Source: Bacteroidota bacterium
GTDB taxonomy: Bacteria; Bacteroidota; Bacteroidia; Bacteroidales; Dysgonomonadaceae
NCBI GenBank assembly: GCA_023437305.1
Contig: JAEZGN010000030.1
Coordinates: 186,001-250,000 of the forward strand
DNA: 64,000 bases
Reading direction: 5' to 3'
Shown here: piece by piece, positions 27,434 to 36,825 of the stretch
Position numbering within the stretch: the first letter of the stretch is position 1
Layout: the number at the start of each line of letters is the position of its first letter
The notes under the pieces: generated by a model
Seen by the model: the letters and a program-made list of their open reading frames with translations, nothing else
Database searches by the model: none
What the model was told of the DNA's origin: nothing
Made by a program: the position numbers and the translations under genes

Positions 27434-28630
27434 TTATTTTTTTGAATTATAGGCTTCTAAGGCTTTTTCTAATACAGTAAGCGCCTTCGCTAAATCTTCT
27501 TTATTTAGCACATAAGCAATACGTACTTCATTTTTTCCTAAGCCCGGTGTAGTATAAAAACCGGAAGCAGGAGCCATAAAAATAGTTTGTCCCTCATGTT
27601 CAAAATCTGACAAGCACCATGCACAAAAGTCGTCAGAATCTTCGACCGGCAATCGGGCAACGGTATAGAACGCACCCATAGGTATAGGAGAATATACTCC
27701 CGGAATACGGTTTAGCCTATCAATTAAGAACTTTCGTCTCTCTACATACTCTTCGTATATGTCGCGAATATATTCCAGAGAAGCATCCAGAGAGGCTTCT
27801 GCTGCTATCTGACCGATAAGTGGCGGACTAAGACGAGCTTGACACAACTTCATTACGGTTTTGCGAAGCTCCTTATTCTTGGTAATCAAAGCCCCAATGC
27901 GGATACCGCACTCGCTATATCGTTTCGACACAGAGTCGATCAATACGACATTCTCCTCTATTCCAACAAGGTGACATGCCGAAACATAAGGTGAGTTGGT
28001 ATATATAAAGTCACGATATACTTCGTCTGAAAACAGATAGAGATCATATTTTTGCACCAAATGTTTTATCTGATTCATTTCGGTACGAGAATACAGGTAG
28101 CCAGTCGGATTATTCGGGTTACAAATAAGGATACCTTTAGTCCGATCATTAATAAGCTCTTCAAATTTCTCTACAGGAGGCAGTGCAAACCCCTCATCGA
28201 TGGTAGAAGATACAGTACGGATAACTGCTCCTGCTGATGCCGCAAATGCCATGTAGTTGGCATAAGCAGGTTCAGGAACTATGATTTCATCTCCCGGATC
28301 GAGACAAGCCAAGAAAGCGAACAATACCGCTTCTGAGCCGCCCGTTGTAATAATAATATCATCGGGAGATACATTAATATTATATTTTGCATAATATCCT
28401 ATCAGCTTTTCACGATAAGAACGGTAGCCATCGCTGGGACTATATTCCAAGATCGTGCGGTCTATGTTCCGAATCGCTTCGAGAGCTTCTTCCGGTGTCG
28501 GTAGATCAGGCTGACCGATATTCAGATGGTAAACTTTTAGTCCTCTAGCTTTTGCAGAGTCTGATAAAGGAGCCAATTTTCTGATCGGCGAATTTGGCAT
28601 ATCTATTCCTCGTTGCGAGATACTTGGCAT
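27434..28630 (-). CDS. class I/II pyridoxal-phosphate aminotransferase
   Basis: PLP enzyme of 398 residues in the aspartate aminotransferase superfamily, cytoplasmic. The cofactor lysine is K236 in SVSKRYSECGIR; NPNNPTG (171-177), D202/Y205 (SDEVY) and a C-terminal arginine in NEVRIAY are all in place. The amino donor cannot be read from sequence: aspartate, an aromatic or a branched-chain amino acid are all possible. First gene of the pair with rdgB. Confidence 0.9.
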   Translation of the reverse strand: MPSISQRGIDMPNSPIRKLAPLSDSAKARGLKVYHLNIGQPDLPTPEEALEAIRNIDRTILEYSPSDGYRSYREKLIGYYAKYNINVSPDDIIITTGGSEAVLFAFLACLDPGDEIIVPEPAYANYMAFAASAGAVIRTVSSTIDEGFALPPVEKFEELINDRTKGILICNPNNPTGYLYSRTEMNQIKHLVQKYDLYLFSDEVYRDFIYTNSPYVSACHLVGIEENVVLIDSVSKRYSECGIRIGALITKNKELRKTVMKLCQARLSPPLIGQIAAEASLDASLEYIRDIYEEYVERRKFLIDRLNRIPGVYSPIPMGAFYTVARLPVEDSDDFCAWCLSDFEHEGQTIFMAPASGFYTTPGLGKNEVRIAYVLNKEDLAKALTVLEKALEAYNSKK

Positions 28631-28828
28631 AATCGAATATATTATTTATATAATTTTACAATGAAGCACAAATATACGAATAATAGGAAAACTTATGCCC
28701 GGAATGCAAAAATAGATTTTTGACTCTGTGAGTTAGATACGCACAACGTTATGCTTTGAATATCCAACTGTCTGAATAAACATATTTTTTCAGACAACAA
28801 AAAGACAGGCACTTATAAGAAAAAGAAA

Positions 28829-28857
28829 TATATTTGCTTTCCAGATAGTGGAAAGCC
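28829..28857 (+). promoter_or_regulatory. candidate promoter and hairpin before the sigma-factor gene
   Basis: TATATTTG (-7 type) overlaps by one base a perfect 8-bp hairpin, GCTTTCCA/TGGAAAGC with a GATAG loop, so the transcript would begin inside the palindrome. It may be an operator or a 5' stabilising hairpin. No -33 box is clear. The rest of this 307-nt gap between divergent genes shows nothing further. Confidence 0.45.
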
Positions 28858-28937
28858 TAGACAACATTGTCATATATTATATAGGGATATAGAATTGTTT
28901 CAGAACTACCCTATTAAAAATAAAAGGAAAGAAAGAG

Positions 28938-29513
28938 GTGGAGCTTATTCAAGAGACAGTGAGATTAACAGATAAAGAAACTCACGAAACCCTGTTCAAA
29001 AGATGGTATGAGCCTTTATGTAAATACGCTTATAGTATTCTCAAAGATGAATTTGAGGCAGAAGACGCTGTTCAGAAAGTATTTTTTAAATTATGGGACG
29101 ATCGACACAATACGAATATAACCGTGTCAATAAAGTCTTATCTGTATATGGCTGTGCATAATATCTGTCTAAACCGAGTAAAACAAATAAAGGTGCAGCA
29201 AAAGCACAATCAACAAATAGCCTTGGACGAACCGGTTGGGCATAACGAAGTATATGAAGGCATTGTAGAAAAAGAACTAAATTATAAAATCACGCTGGCA
29301 ATTGCACAGTTACCACCTAGATGCAGAGAGGTATTTGAACTTAGCCGATTCGAAATGATGAGCTATAAGGAGATTGCCCAAGAACTCGCGATTTCTCCTA
29401 ACACAGTAGAGAACCAAATAGCTAAAGCATTGAAGCTATTGAGAGAAAACCTGAAGGAATTTATTTCCGTAGTAGTGTTATATTACTTAATAAAACTGAT
29501 TGGGCTATGGTAA
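28938..29513 (+). CDS. ECF RNA polymerase sigma factor, FecI-like
   Basis: Extracytoplasmic-function sigma factor of 191 residues. Region 2 (FKRWYEPLCKYAYSIL...EDAVQKVFFKLW) binds the -10 element and core polymerase; region 4 (LPPRCREVFELSRFEMMSYKEIA...SPNTVENQI) binds the -35. It starts at GTG, preceded by a purine-rich stretch. The FecR gene overlaps its end by 7 nt, which makes FecR its likely anti-sigma partner. In such systems an outer-membrane receptor with an STN domain sends the signal; the STN protein here is two genes downstream. Confidence 0.92.
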   Translation: MELIQETVRLTDKETHETLFKRWYEPLCKYAYSILKDEFEAEDAVQKVFFKLWDDRHNTNITVSIKSYLYMAVHNICLNRVKQIKVQQKHNQQIALDEPVGHNEVYEGIVEKELNYKITLAIAQLPPRCREVFELSRFEMMSYKEIAQELAISPNTVENQIAKALKLLRENLKEFISVVVLYYLIKLIGLW

Positions 29514-30427
29514 CAAACGACACAGACAGATTATTAGCACGATATTTTGCAGGAGAGTTGACCCCTCAAGATAAAATACGATTGGAGAAGTGGCTTGCCG
29601 AGTCGCAAGAGCACGAAGACTATTTCTTTGAACTTACTTCGCTTTATCAAAATATGGGAACGGCCGAATATCCTACATTCGATATACAGAAAGCAAATGA
29701 AATACTAAAGGAACATATAAGTAAATCTACCCTAGAAACCGTAAAACACAAAAAAAATAAAAGCAAACCTCTGGTTTGGATAATAGGCACAGCTGCTGCT
29801 ATAGCAATCCTATTTATTATCTTCAACAGAAAACAGGATCATCCGATCACTACCATCAATGAAAAAGGGTGGTATTCTTTTGCAGACAGCACAAAAATAA
29901 ATTTGATAGAAGGAGAAATATCTTTTAGTAAAAACGGAACGAGAGATACAATCTACCTCAAAGGAAAAGCTTCCTTTGAGATGGAATCGAAAAAAGCTGA
30001 AAGCAAAATTGTAAAAGCAGGGAATATATATGTGAAAGATATCGGTACAAAATTTACAGTTGAAGCAAACACTCCCGACTCCATTTATGTGAGTGTTGCC
30101 GAAGGCGAAGTATTGCTTTATTCAGACAACAACACAGGCATTAATCTTAAGATGAACCAAAGCGGATATTACTTGTCTAAAAACAATAGATTCTACAGAG
30201 AAATAATGAGAGGCAATTTCCAATTTAAGGAAACATCCTTAAGCGAAGTTATCGCACGCCTAAACGAATTTTACGGCCAACAAATAGAGTTGAAAAACAG
30301 AAATATCGAAGACCTGCCTATTACAGTTACATTCACAAAAGAAGATTTATCTACCATACTGGATGTTGCAGCTATTACATTAAACCTGAAAGTAGAGCGC
30401 AAAGGTGATAGCTATACTATTGAATAG
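29507..30427 (+). CDS. FecR-family anti-sigma factor
   Basis: Single-pass inner-membrane regulator of 306 residues. A short cytoplasmic N-terminal segment (LLARYFAGELTPQD...WL) binds the sigma factor, the TM helix is at about 88-106, then come the periplasmic FecR domain (about 120-215) and a C-terminal DUF4974 domain (about 235-306). The gene overlaps the sigma-factor gene, the usual sign of a coupled pair. It should receive the signal from an STN-domain protein in the periplasm. Confidence 0.93.
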   Translation: MVTNDTDRLLARYFAGELTPQDKIRLEKWLAESQEHEDYFFELTSLYQNMGTAEYPTFDIQKANEILKEHISKSTLETVKHKKNKSKPLVWIIGTAAAIAILFIIFNRKQDHPITTINEKGWYSFADSTKINLIEGEISFSKNGTRDTIYLKGKASFEMESKKAESKIVKAGNIYVKDIGTKFTVEANTPDSIYVSVAEGEVLLYSDNNTGINLKMNQSGYYLSKNNRFYREIMRGNFQFKETSLSEVIARLNEFYGQQIELKNRNIEDLPITVTFTKEDLSTILDVAAITLNLKVERKGDSYTIE

Positions 30428-30450
30428 AGGAAGATTATAATTTAAGCCGA

Positions 30451-32010
30451 ATGAAGAGAATAATATTTATATCATCATTAATCCTTATCACCGTTAGTTT
30501 ACACTCCCAGAAAATGGTAAACATAAAACTACAGAACGAGAGGATAGCCGTAGCGATGAAACTCATAACCCAACAGACGGGTGTCGAGTTTTCGTACAAC
30601 CCTAAGGTTGTGGATACGCATAAGAAGATTTCTGTCAGCATTGTCAACAAAGAGGTAACAGAAGCGGTATACATACTACTGCACGACAAATATTTCTTTT
30701 ACATCATAAAAGACAAGTACGTTATAATAACATCTGCAAAAACAACACCTAAGGGAATCGCTAATTATGAACCAATTACAGAGGAAAGTAAAAAAAATAT
30801 AGATAAGAGTAGTGGAAATAATCTTCATAGTGGTCTTAGTAGTATAGGAAACAACAAAATCGCTGATGAGCGAATAGATAAAGGGCTTCCTTTAACAATA
30901 AACAACAAAACAAACGAAACCATTATGTTAAAAAAAATCGCAGGAATTATTACTCTATCTGCTCTTACGTGGGGAGGTGTAGCAGCTCAGGTAAAAGAAC
31001 CCAAAACGAAGAAAACGCGTGCTAATAAAGTTGAATATAATATTGGTCTGGAAAAATCTGCTACACAATTCACTTTTATAACACCGATGAGCACTGACGG
31101 TAGCAGAGCAAAGGATAAAGAATACAAATTCTCATTGAATGTATTAGGAGGAATAACAGGCGGAATAAATGGAGTTGAATTGGGTGGACTGTTTAATATA
31201 AACAAGCGGGATATGAGAGGGCTACAAATGTCAGGACTTTTCAACCTTACAGAAGGTGTTGCCAGTGGATTTCAATTTGCAGGGATTGCAAACATAGTAC
31301 AAAAATCAAGCGGATTTCAGTATTCCGGCGTAGCTAACTATACCGCCGGCATAAACGATGTTCAAATATCAGGAGTCGTAAATATTGCCACTGCAAGCAG
31401 ATTTCAAATGGCGGGAGTGGTTAATTATGCTCAAGATGTTGATGTCCAGATAGCCCCTGTTAACATAGCAAAGCATGCGACTTTCCAAATGGGAGTAATA
31501 AATATAGCGGAAACAGACGAAGCTGCTATGCTCGGAATATTAAATTATGTAAGAAAAGGGGGATTGTTAGAAATCGGCATTTCGGCCAATGATTATATTT
31601 ACGGAGCTGTAAATTTAGTTACAGGAACCGACAGACTCTATTCCATCCTTAGCTTTGGAGGATACTCACCTTCTTCGAACGTAACAGTGGGCTGGGGCTT
31701 GGGTACTCGTATACAGTTAAGAGATTCGCCACAAGGAATCCATTTTGAGCTAATGCACAACCAAATATATAAGAACAATTTCAAAAATAAGGGACGAAAT
31801 GCATCATTGGAACAAGCAAAAGTCCTCTATTCGGTCCGAAAAAACAAATTTACATTCTATGGTGGCCCAACCATAAATGGTTTAATCAGGGATGTAGCTT
31901 TCACTGAGGTTAAAGATCCTGTTTACAGCATATTCAATAAGAGAGGCAGCAAGCACAATTTTGATCTGTGGGCAGGTGCTGAGATTGGAGTTAGATTCAA
32001 TTTTAAATAA
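30451..32010 (+). CDS. STN-domain protein with LA_2272-like beta repeats and an internal signal-like segment
   Basis: A 519-residue envelope protein starting 24 nt after FecR. A signal peptide (1-20) precedes an STN domain (about 21-97; KLQNERIAVAMKLI...ISVSIVNKEV), the module that contacts FecR. An N/K-rich linker follows, then a second signal-peptide-like segment at 159-180 (MLKKIAGIITLSALTWGGVA) beginning with an in-frame methionine. Residues 236-366 hold about nine units of 14-16 residues with the pattern x-Q-h-x-G-h-h-N (GFQFAGIANI, DVQISGVVNI), like the LA_2272 surface-repeat family; a C-terminal beta region ends it. It could be a fusion of two genes, or translation could also start at the inner methionine. 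Confidence 0.75.
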   Translation: MKRIIFISSLILITVSLHSQKMVNIKLQNERIAVAMKLITQQTGVEFSYNPKVVDTHKKISVSIVNKEVTEAVYILLHDKYFFYIIKDKYVIITSAKTTPKGIANYEPITEESKKNIDKSSGNNLHSGLSSIGNNKIADERIDKGLPLTINNKTNETIMLKKIAGIITLSALTWGGVAAQVKEPKTKKTRANKVEYNIGLEKSATQFTFITPMSTDGSRAKDKEYKFSLNVLGGITGGINGVELGGLFNINKRDMRGLQMSGLFNLTEGVASGFQFAGIANIVQKSSGFQYSGVANYTAGINDVQISGVVNIATASRFQMAGVVNYAQDVDVQIAPVNIAKHATFQMGVINIAETDEAAMLGILNYVRKGGLLEIGISANDYIYGAVNLVTGTDRLYSILSFGGYSPSSNVTVGWGLGTRIQLRDSPQGIHFELMHNQIYKNNFKNKGRNASLEQAKVLYSVRKNKFTFYGGPTINGLIRDVAFTEVKDPVYSIFNKRGSKHNFDLWAGAEIGVRFNFK

Positions 32011-32128
32011 AAAGAGGTGAGTTGTTACATAATTTCACCCAAAGATAGAAATCAAAATATATGAATGAAAATTAATATGCACTTACAGTTAATTCGTCGA
32101 GAAATAATATCTATTTATCGATTTCACC

Positions 32129-32159
32129 TTGTCTGTTAATATGATCTGCTCTAACTTTG
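32129..32159 (+). promoter_or_regulatory. promoter of the TonB receptor/DUF4249 unit
   Basis: TTG, 20 nt, TAACTTTG: a full match to the housekeeping Bacteroidetes promoter, about 165 nt before the receptor ATG. It suggests the receptor is not controlled only by the upstream sigma factor. The rest of the 314-nt gap shows only a weak GGTGA/TCACC hairpin after the STN gene. Confidence 0.65.
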
Positions 32160-32324
32160 CATTATCGAAATCAGATCCTTTATTTGTTAAATTACAAATG
32201 AATGAATACAATAAATATAGATTTTAATGGTTTTATTTTCTTGAATCATTAAGGTCTTGATAAATAAACATCTTATACATTAATATAAACAAATTGAACT
32301 TTGTTTAAAAACTTAAACCTACTT

Positions 32325-34673
32325 ATGTTAGTAAATTCAAATCATTTGCCCAAAAAGACCTGGGTCACATTTCTATGGCTTTTACATTTGTTCATAATTC
32401 CGGTTTTGTCAAATGCCCAAACCTATAAAATTAGCGGAACTGTAATTGACTCGCGTACAAAAGAAACCCTGATAGGGGTTCCCATCATAATAGAAAACCG
32501 AAACGGCAGTGGTGTATCGTCAGATGAGAATGGAAAATATGCCCTTACTCTCCCTAAAGGAGAATACACACTGAAAGTTGATTATATCGGCTTCGAAAAA
32601 AAGACCTTGAAGATTTCTCTTAATCAAAATATAAAAAAAGATATAGAACTTGTACAAACTACCATTGGTTTGAATGAAGTTGTTGTATCTGCCGAACGCC
32701 CTGATGCAAATGTATCTGCGCCACAGACAGGGGTAGAAAAAATGGAGATACAAACAATAAATAAGATTCCTGTGCTACTTGGAGAACGTGATATCATAAA
32801 ATCAATACAGTTAATGCCCGGGGTACAAGGAGCCGGAGAAGGCAGTTCGGGGTTTTATGTTCGCGGAGGTAGTGCTGATCAGAACCTTATCTTACTGGAT
32901 AATGTATCGCTCTACAATGCATCCCATCTGATGGGCTTCTTCTCTACCTTCAACTCGGAAGTATTACGTGATGTAACGCTATATAAAGGTGCTATGCCCG
33001 CACAGTATGGAGAACGCTTGGCGTCGATCTTAGATGTTCAACAGCGTAATGGTGACAATCAGAACTATCATGTAGCCGGAGGTATCGGACTTATCTCCTC
33101 CAATATTAACGCTGAAGGACCTATACAAAAAGGTAAATCTTCTTTCCTTATAGGAGCAAGACGCACCTATGCCGATGCACTGGCTCGTATGTCGGGAGTA
33201 GAAGATGCAAAAAATGCTTATCTATATTTTTATGACCTGAATATAAAGTTAAACTTCGCCTTGTCTGATAAAGATCAAATCTCAGTTTCGGGATACTTGG
33301 GGCGAGACAAAATGGTGTTAAAAGATGCAGCCGAGGTGAACTGGGGAAATAGATTCCTGATAGCTAATTGGAATCATACTTTCAACAACAAATGGACTTC
33401 TCGCACATCATTATCTTATAATCAGTACGATTATTACTTCGGGATGGAGGTAGGAATGAATCTGAATGGAACAGCTAAAATCAAAGACTATGGTTTCAAA
33501 CAAGAATTTCTCTTCCAGCAAAACAAAAATAGTCAATGGCGCTTAGGCGTCAGCTCTACATATCATGATTTGGCTCCCGGAAACTATAATCTGGACTCGG
33601 AGCAAAAAAATTCAGTAGATCTACACCATCGCTATTCGTCCGAAAATGCAGCATATATATCGAATCAGATCAAGATAACTGATAATCTGGAGGTGGTATA
33701 TGGGCTTCGTGCATCGGCTTTCATGGCTTTGGGAAAAGGACAATATTATACGCTAGATCAGGATAATAATGTATTAGATAGCACATGGTACAAATCGGGA
33801 AAAGTAGTAAAAACATATATAAATCTCGAGCCTCGATTTTCAGCTGCTTACAAACTGAATGAGGTCTCTTCGATAAAAGCTGCTTATGCACGCACAACGC
33901 AGAATATGCACTTGCTGTCATACTCGGCACAAGGAACTCCCTTCGACCGTTGGACATCCAGCTCCAATAATGTAAAGCCACAGATAGCTGATCAAGTGTC
34001 GCTTGGATACTTTAGAAATTTCAACAACAATATGTTTGAATTCAGTATTGAGGGTTATTACAAAGATATGAGAAACCAACTTGACTTTAAGGACAATGCT
34101 GATATAGAGGGATATGACGTTATTGAAACCGAAATCCTATCAGGGAAAGGAAGAGCATACGGAGTAGAACTTTCGCTGAAGAAACGTTTGGGAAGGCTTA
34201 CAGGATGGGTATCATATACGCTTTCCAGATCGGAGAAAAAAATAGATGGTATAAATGAAGACAGATGGTATAATGCATTCCAAGATCGCACACATGATTT
34301 CTCGATTGTGGGTATGTACGAACTCAATCCGAAATGGTCGTTATCTGCAGCATGGGTATTTTATACAGGAAATGCCATTACTTATCCAAGCGGAAAATAT
34401 CAAGTCAATGGTAAGGATGTGATGTATTACGCCGAGAGAAATGGTTACAGAATGCCTAATTATCATCGCCTCGATTTAGGTGCAACGTGTCTGCTAAAGA
34501 AGACTTCGAAATTTCAATCTGAATTAGTATTCGGTCTATACAACGCTTATGGACGAGAGAATGCTTATATGATTCAATTCCGTACCAATTCGAAAGATCC
34601 GAGCAAGACAACAGCTTATCAATATTCACTATTTACATTTGTTCCATCTGTTTCTTGGAACTTCAAGTTTTAA
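32325..34673 (+). CDS. TonB-dependent outer-membrane receptor
   Basis: Outer-membrane transporter energised by TonB, about 782 residues. I start it at ATG 32325, which gives a clean signal peptide ending SNAQ, instead of the TTG eight codons upstream. A carboxypeptidase-regulatory-like beta sandwich (about 25-100) precedes the plug (about 105-230; RGGSADQNLILLDNV) and a 22-strand barrel ending in F. It has no STN domain of its own. The paired DUF4249 lipoprotein gene follows after 20 nt, a combination common in Bacteroidetes; its substrate is unknown. Confidence 0.9.
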   Translation: MLVNSNHLPKKTWVTFLWLLHLFIIPVLSNAQTYKISGTVIDSRTKETLIGVPIIIENRNGSGVSSDENGKYALTLPKGEYTLKVDYIGFEKKTLKISLNQNIKKDIELVQTTIGLNEVVVSAERPDANVSAPQTGVEKMEIQTINKIPVLLGERDIIKSIQLMPGVQGAGEGSSGFYVRGGSADQNLILLDNVSLYNASHLMGFFSTFNSEVLRDVTLYKGAMPAQYGERLASILDVQQRNGDNQNYHVAGGIGLISSNINAEGPIQKGKSSFLIGARRTYADALARMSGVEDAKNAYLYFYDLNIKLNFALSDKDQISVSGYLGRDKMVLKDAAEVNWGNRFLIANWNHTFNNKWTSRTSLSYNQYDYYFGMEVGMNLNGTAKIKDYGFKQEFLFQQNKNSQWRLGVSSTYHDLAPGNYNLDSEQKNSVDLHHRYSSENAAYISNQIKITDNLEVVYGLRASAFMALGKGQYYTLDQDNNVLDSTWYKSGKVVKTYINLEPRFSAAYKLNEVSSIKAAYARTTQNMHLLSYSAQGTPFDRWTSSSNNVKPQIADQVSLGYFRNFNNNMFEFSIEGYYKDMRNQLDFKDNADIEGYDVIETEILSGKGRAYGVELSLKKRLGRLTGWVSYTLSRSEKKIDGINEDRWYNAFQDRTHDFSIVGMYELNPKWSLSAAWVFYTGNAITYPSGKYQVNGKDVMYYAERNGYRMPNYHRLDLGATCLLKKTSKFQSELVFGLYNAYGRENAYMIQFRTNSKDPSKTTAYQYSLFTFVPSVSWNFKF

Positions 34674-34693
34674 ACTAAAAAGGAAAGAAAATT

Positions 34694-35503
34694 ATGAAAA
34701 GTATAAAAAACAAATATATAATAGTACTTTCGGCTTTAGCTGTAATGCTTGCAGTAACCTCTTGTGAAAAAGAAATCGATGTAGATCTTAATTCGGTTAC
34801 ACCACGCATACAAATAGAAGGTATTGTAAAACAAGATCAATTGGCTAAGGTAAGAGTAAGCCATACTCTCGATTTTAATGACAATAGCGGCTACCCTTTC
34901 TTAAAAGGAGCTATTGTAAAAATTTCAGATGATGCAGGAAACTCGGAGACATTGCAACAGGACAATACAGGCTGGTATGTTGCACAAAATATCAAAGGGG
35001 TGATTGGTCGCAGTTATAATTTATCAGTAACCTACGAAGAAAAAGAATATACATCTACATCCAAAATACCACCTTTGGTGAAGCTCGACTCATTGTCGAT
35101 GTATAAAGTTCCGGTAATGAAATATGCTATTCCGATGATTCACTTCTCCGATCCTAAAGGAGAGACCAATCAGTATTATCGTTGTCTTGTATATATCAAT
35201 GGAAAACAATTGCCGGATGTAAATGAAATGGTGCTTAGTGCTCAGTTTATGGATGGCAGTCCGATACATCAGTTTTTGCCTGTGTTCGTCAACGATGATG
35301 ACGTAGACCCAATCAAGCAGGGAGATGAGATTGAAGTAGAATTTCAATGCATCGATAAAGGAGCTTACACTTTCTTTTATACATTAAGCAGAATCGAAGA
35401 TTCGAAAACAAACCCGACCTCCAATATTAAAGGTGGTGCATTAGGATATTTCTGTGCGTCTACTGTAGATAAAATGACTATTACTGCCGAATGGAAAGAA
35501 TAG
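34694..35503 (+). CDS. DUF4249 lipoprotein paired with the TonB receptor
   Basis: A 269-residue lipoprotein with signal peptide and lipobox AVTSC (lipidation at C24). The following beta-rich region (RIQIEGIVKQDQLAKVRVS, KIPPLVKLDSLS) fits the DUF4249 family, almost always encoded after a TonB receptor. It is probably a surface or periplasmic partner that helps the receptor capture a substrate; that role is inference. It ends the transcription unit, with a large inverted repeat after it. Confidence 0.85.
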   Translation: MKSIKNKYIIVLSALAVMLAVTSCEKEIDVDLNSVTPRIQIEGIVKQDQLAKVRVSHTLDFNDNSGYPFLKGAIVKISDDAGNSETLQQDNTGWYVAQNIKGVIGRSYNLSVTYEEKEYTSTSKIPPLVKLDSLSMYKVPVMKYAIPMIHFSDPKGETNQYYRCLVYINGKQLPDVNEMVLSAQFMDGSPIHQFLPVFVNDDDVDPIKQGDEIEVEFQCIDKGAYTFFYTLSRIEDSKTNPTSNIKGGALGYFCASTVDKMTITAEWKE

Positions 35504-35509
35504 AAGGAT

Positions 35510-35600
35510 GAGTCAAAAGTAATTTAGACTTCTGATTGTTACTCTCAGTTCTACAAGACAAAGAGGAAATCTAAATTGCTTTTGACTCACTCTCTTTTTT
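35510..35600. terminator. long inverted repeat, probable terminator
   Basis: GAGTCAAAAGTAATTTAGA and its complement match at 18 of 19 positions around a 41-nt spacer, followed by TCTCTTTTTT, 7 nt after the DUF4249 stop. The long spacer is unusual for a simple terminator, so a MITE-like origin is possible. Confidence 0.55.
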
Positions 35601-35720
35601 ACGTATGAAATCAAATATTTCGATATCGAAAGCCAAGACACACAACCAATAATACCACTGTTATAATATAGTTTAGAAAGTTAAGAAGTCTCCTTGTACC
35701 CAATTGTTCTATATTTTGAC

Positions 35721-35728
35721 TATTTTTG
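35721..35728 (+). promoter_or_regulatory. -7 box upstream of thyA
   Basis: TATTTTTG, 24 nt before the thyA ATG. The -33 box is not clear. It shows that the TTG at 35726 lies in the promoter and is not the thyA start. Confidence 0.45.
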
Positions 35729-35752
35729 TACTCAATATCACTATATTTTGCA

Positions 35753-36547
35753 ATGAAACAATATCACGACTTACTGAAACGTGTGCTGGCTGAAGGCACA
35801 TTCAAAGAAGATAGAACAGGTACAGGTACAATAAGCGTTTTCGGACATCAAAGCCGCTATAATTTGGCGGAAGGATTCCCTGTACTGACCACAAAGAAAT
35901 TACATTTAAAATCAATTATATACGAACTACTTTGGTTTTTAGCTGGAGATACCAATGCCAAATACCTACAAGATCACGGGGTACGCATCTGGAACGAATG
36001 GGCTGACGAAAACGGAGACCTCGGACATATCTACGGATATCAGTGGCGTTCTTGGCCGGACTACAACGGAGGTTATGTAGACCAGATAACTAACGCTGTA
36101 GAAACAATAAAAAACAACCCAGACTCGCGTCGTATCATTGTCAGCGCATGGAATGTTGCCGACCTACCGAATATGAACCTTCCACCCTGTCATGCTTTTT
36201 TTCAATTCTACGTTGCTGATGGAAAACTAAGCTTACAACTCTATCAACGCAGCGCCGACATTTTCCTTGGCGTTCCTTTCAATATTGCATCCTATGCCTT
36301 ACTCCTAAAGATGATGGCGCAAGTAACAGGATTGCAAGAAGGCGAGTTTGTTCATACACTGGGTGATGCTCATATATATACGAATCATTTGGATCAGGTG
36401 AAACTACAGCTTACCAGAGATTTTCGTCCTCTTCCTCAAATGATAATCAATCCGGAGGTAAAAAGCATTTTTGATTTCAAATACGAAGATTTCCAGCTCG
36501 AAGGATACGACCCGCATCCACATATAAAAGGAGAAGTTGCTGTCTAA
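35753..36547 (+). CDS. thyA: thymidylate synthase
   Basis: Makes dTMP from dUMP using methylene-tetrahydrofolate. From ATG 35753 the protein is 264 residues, the length of E. coli ThyA, and it begins MKQYHDLLKRVL, closely like that enzyme. Catalytic C146 lies in LPPCHAFFQFYV, and the folate-binding C-terminus ends in a valine. A TTG nine codons upstream in frame is rejected because it falls inside the -7 box. No folA gene follows; rplM is next, after a gap with its own terminator and promoter. Confidence 0.97.
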   Translation: MKQYHDLLKRVLAEGTFKEDRTGTGTISVFGHQSRYNLAEGFPVLTTKKLHLKSIIYELLWFLAGDTNAKYLQDHGVRIWNEWADENGDLGHIYGYQWRSWPDYNGGYVDQITNAVETIKNNPDSRRIIVSAWNVADLPNMNLPPCHAFFQFYVADGKLSLQLYQRSADIFLGVPFNIASYALLLKMMAQVTGLQEGEFVHTLGDAHIYTNHLDQVKLQLTRDFRPLPQMIINPEVKSIFDFKYEDFQLEGYDPHPHIKGEVAV

Positions 36548-36582
36548 TAAAATCAAACTCCAAAAGCTGTCTTTAAAGGACG

Positions 36583-36629
36583 GATTTAGAACAAAAGTGA
36601 CTCTAAATCAATCCGATTTACTTTTTTTT
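36583..36629 (+). terminator. thyA terminator
   Basis: GATTTAGA/TCTAAATC hairpin with an 11-nt loop, followed after a short spacer by a run of eight T. The T run is separated from the stem, so strength is uncertain. Confidence 0.5.
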
Positions 36630-36661
36630 GAAATCTCCATCAAAAAAAGCTCATGCTATTT

Positions 36662-36692
36662 TTTGTTAATTGATTGATTATTTGTAATTTTG
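36662..36692 (+). promoter_or_regulatory. promoter of rplM-rpsI
   Basis: TTTG, exactly 19 nt, TAATTTTG: an ideal Bacteroidetes promoter, 133 nt before the rplM GTG. The leader between is AT-rich, with no clear hairpin strong enough to name. Confidence 0.8.
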
Positions 36693-36825
36693 CGAGCCGA
36701 TTATTACGAAATAAAACGTAAAAAATTGATTAACAAACGATTATCGTTTATCATATCTTAGCTCGATGAACGGATAATAGTTGTGTGAATCAAAAAAGTC
36801 ATTAACCAAATTAATTTTTAATTAA

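Noticed and set aside
35726..35752. In-frame TTG start for thyA
   Set aside because: It overlaps the -7 box, and the ATG at 35753 aligns with ThyA of E. coli in start and length.
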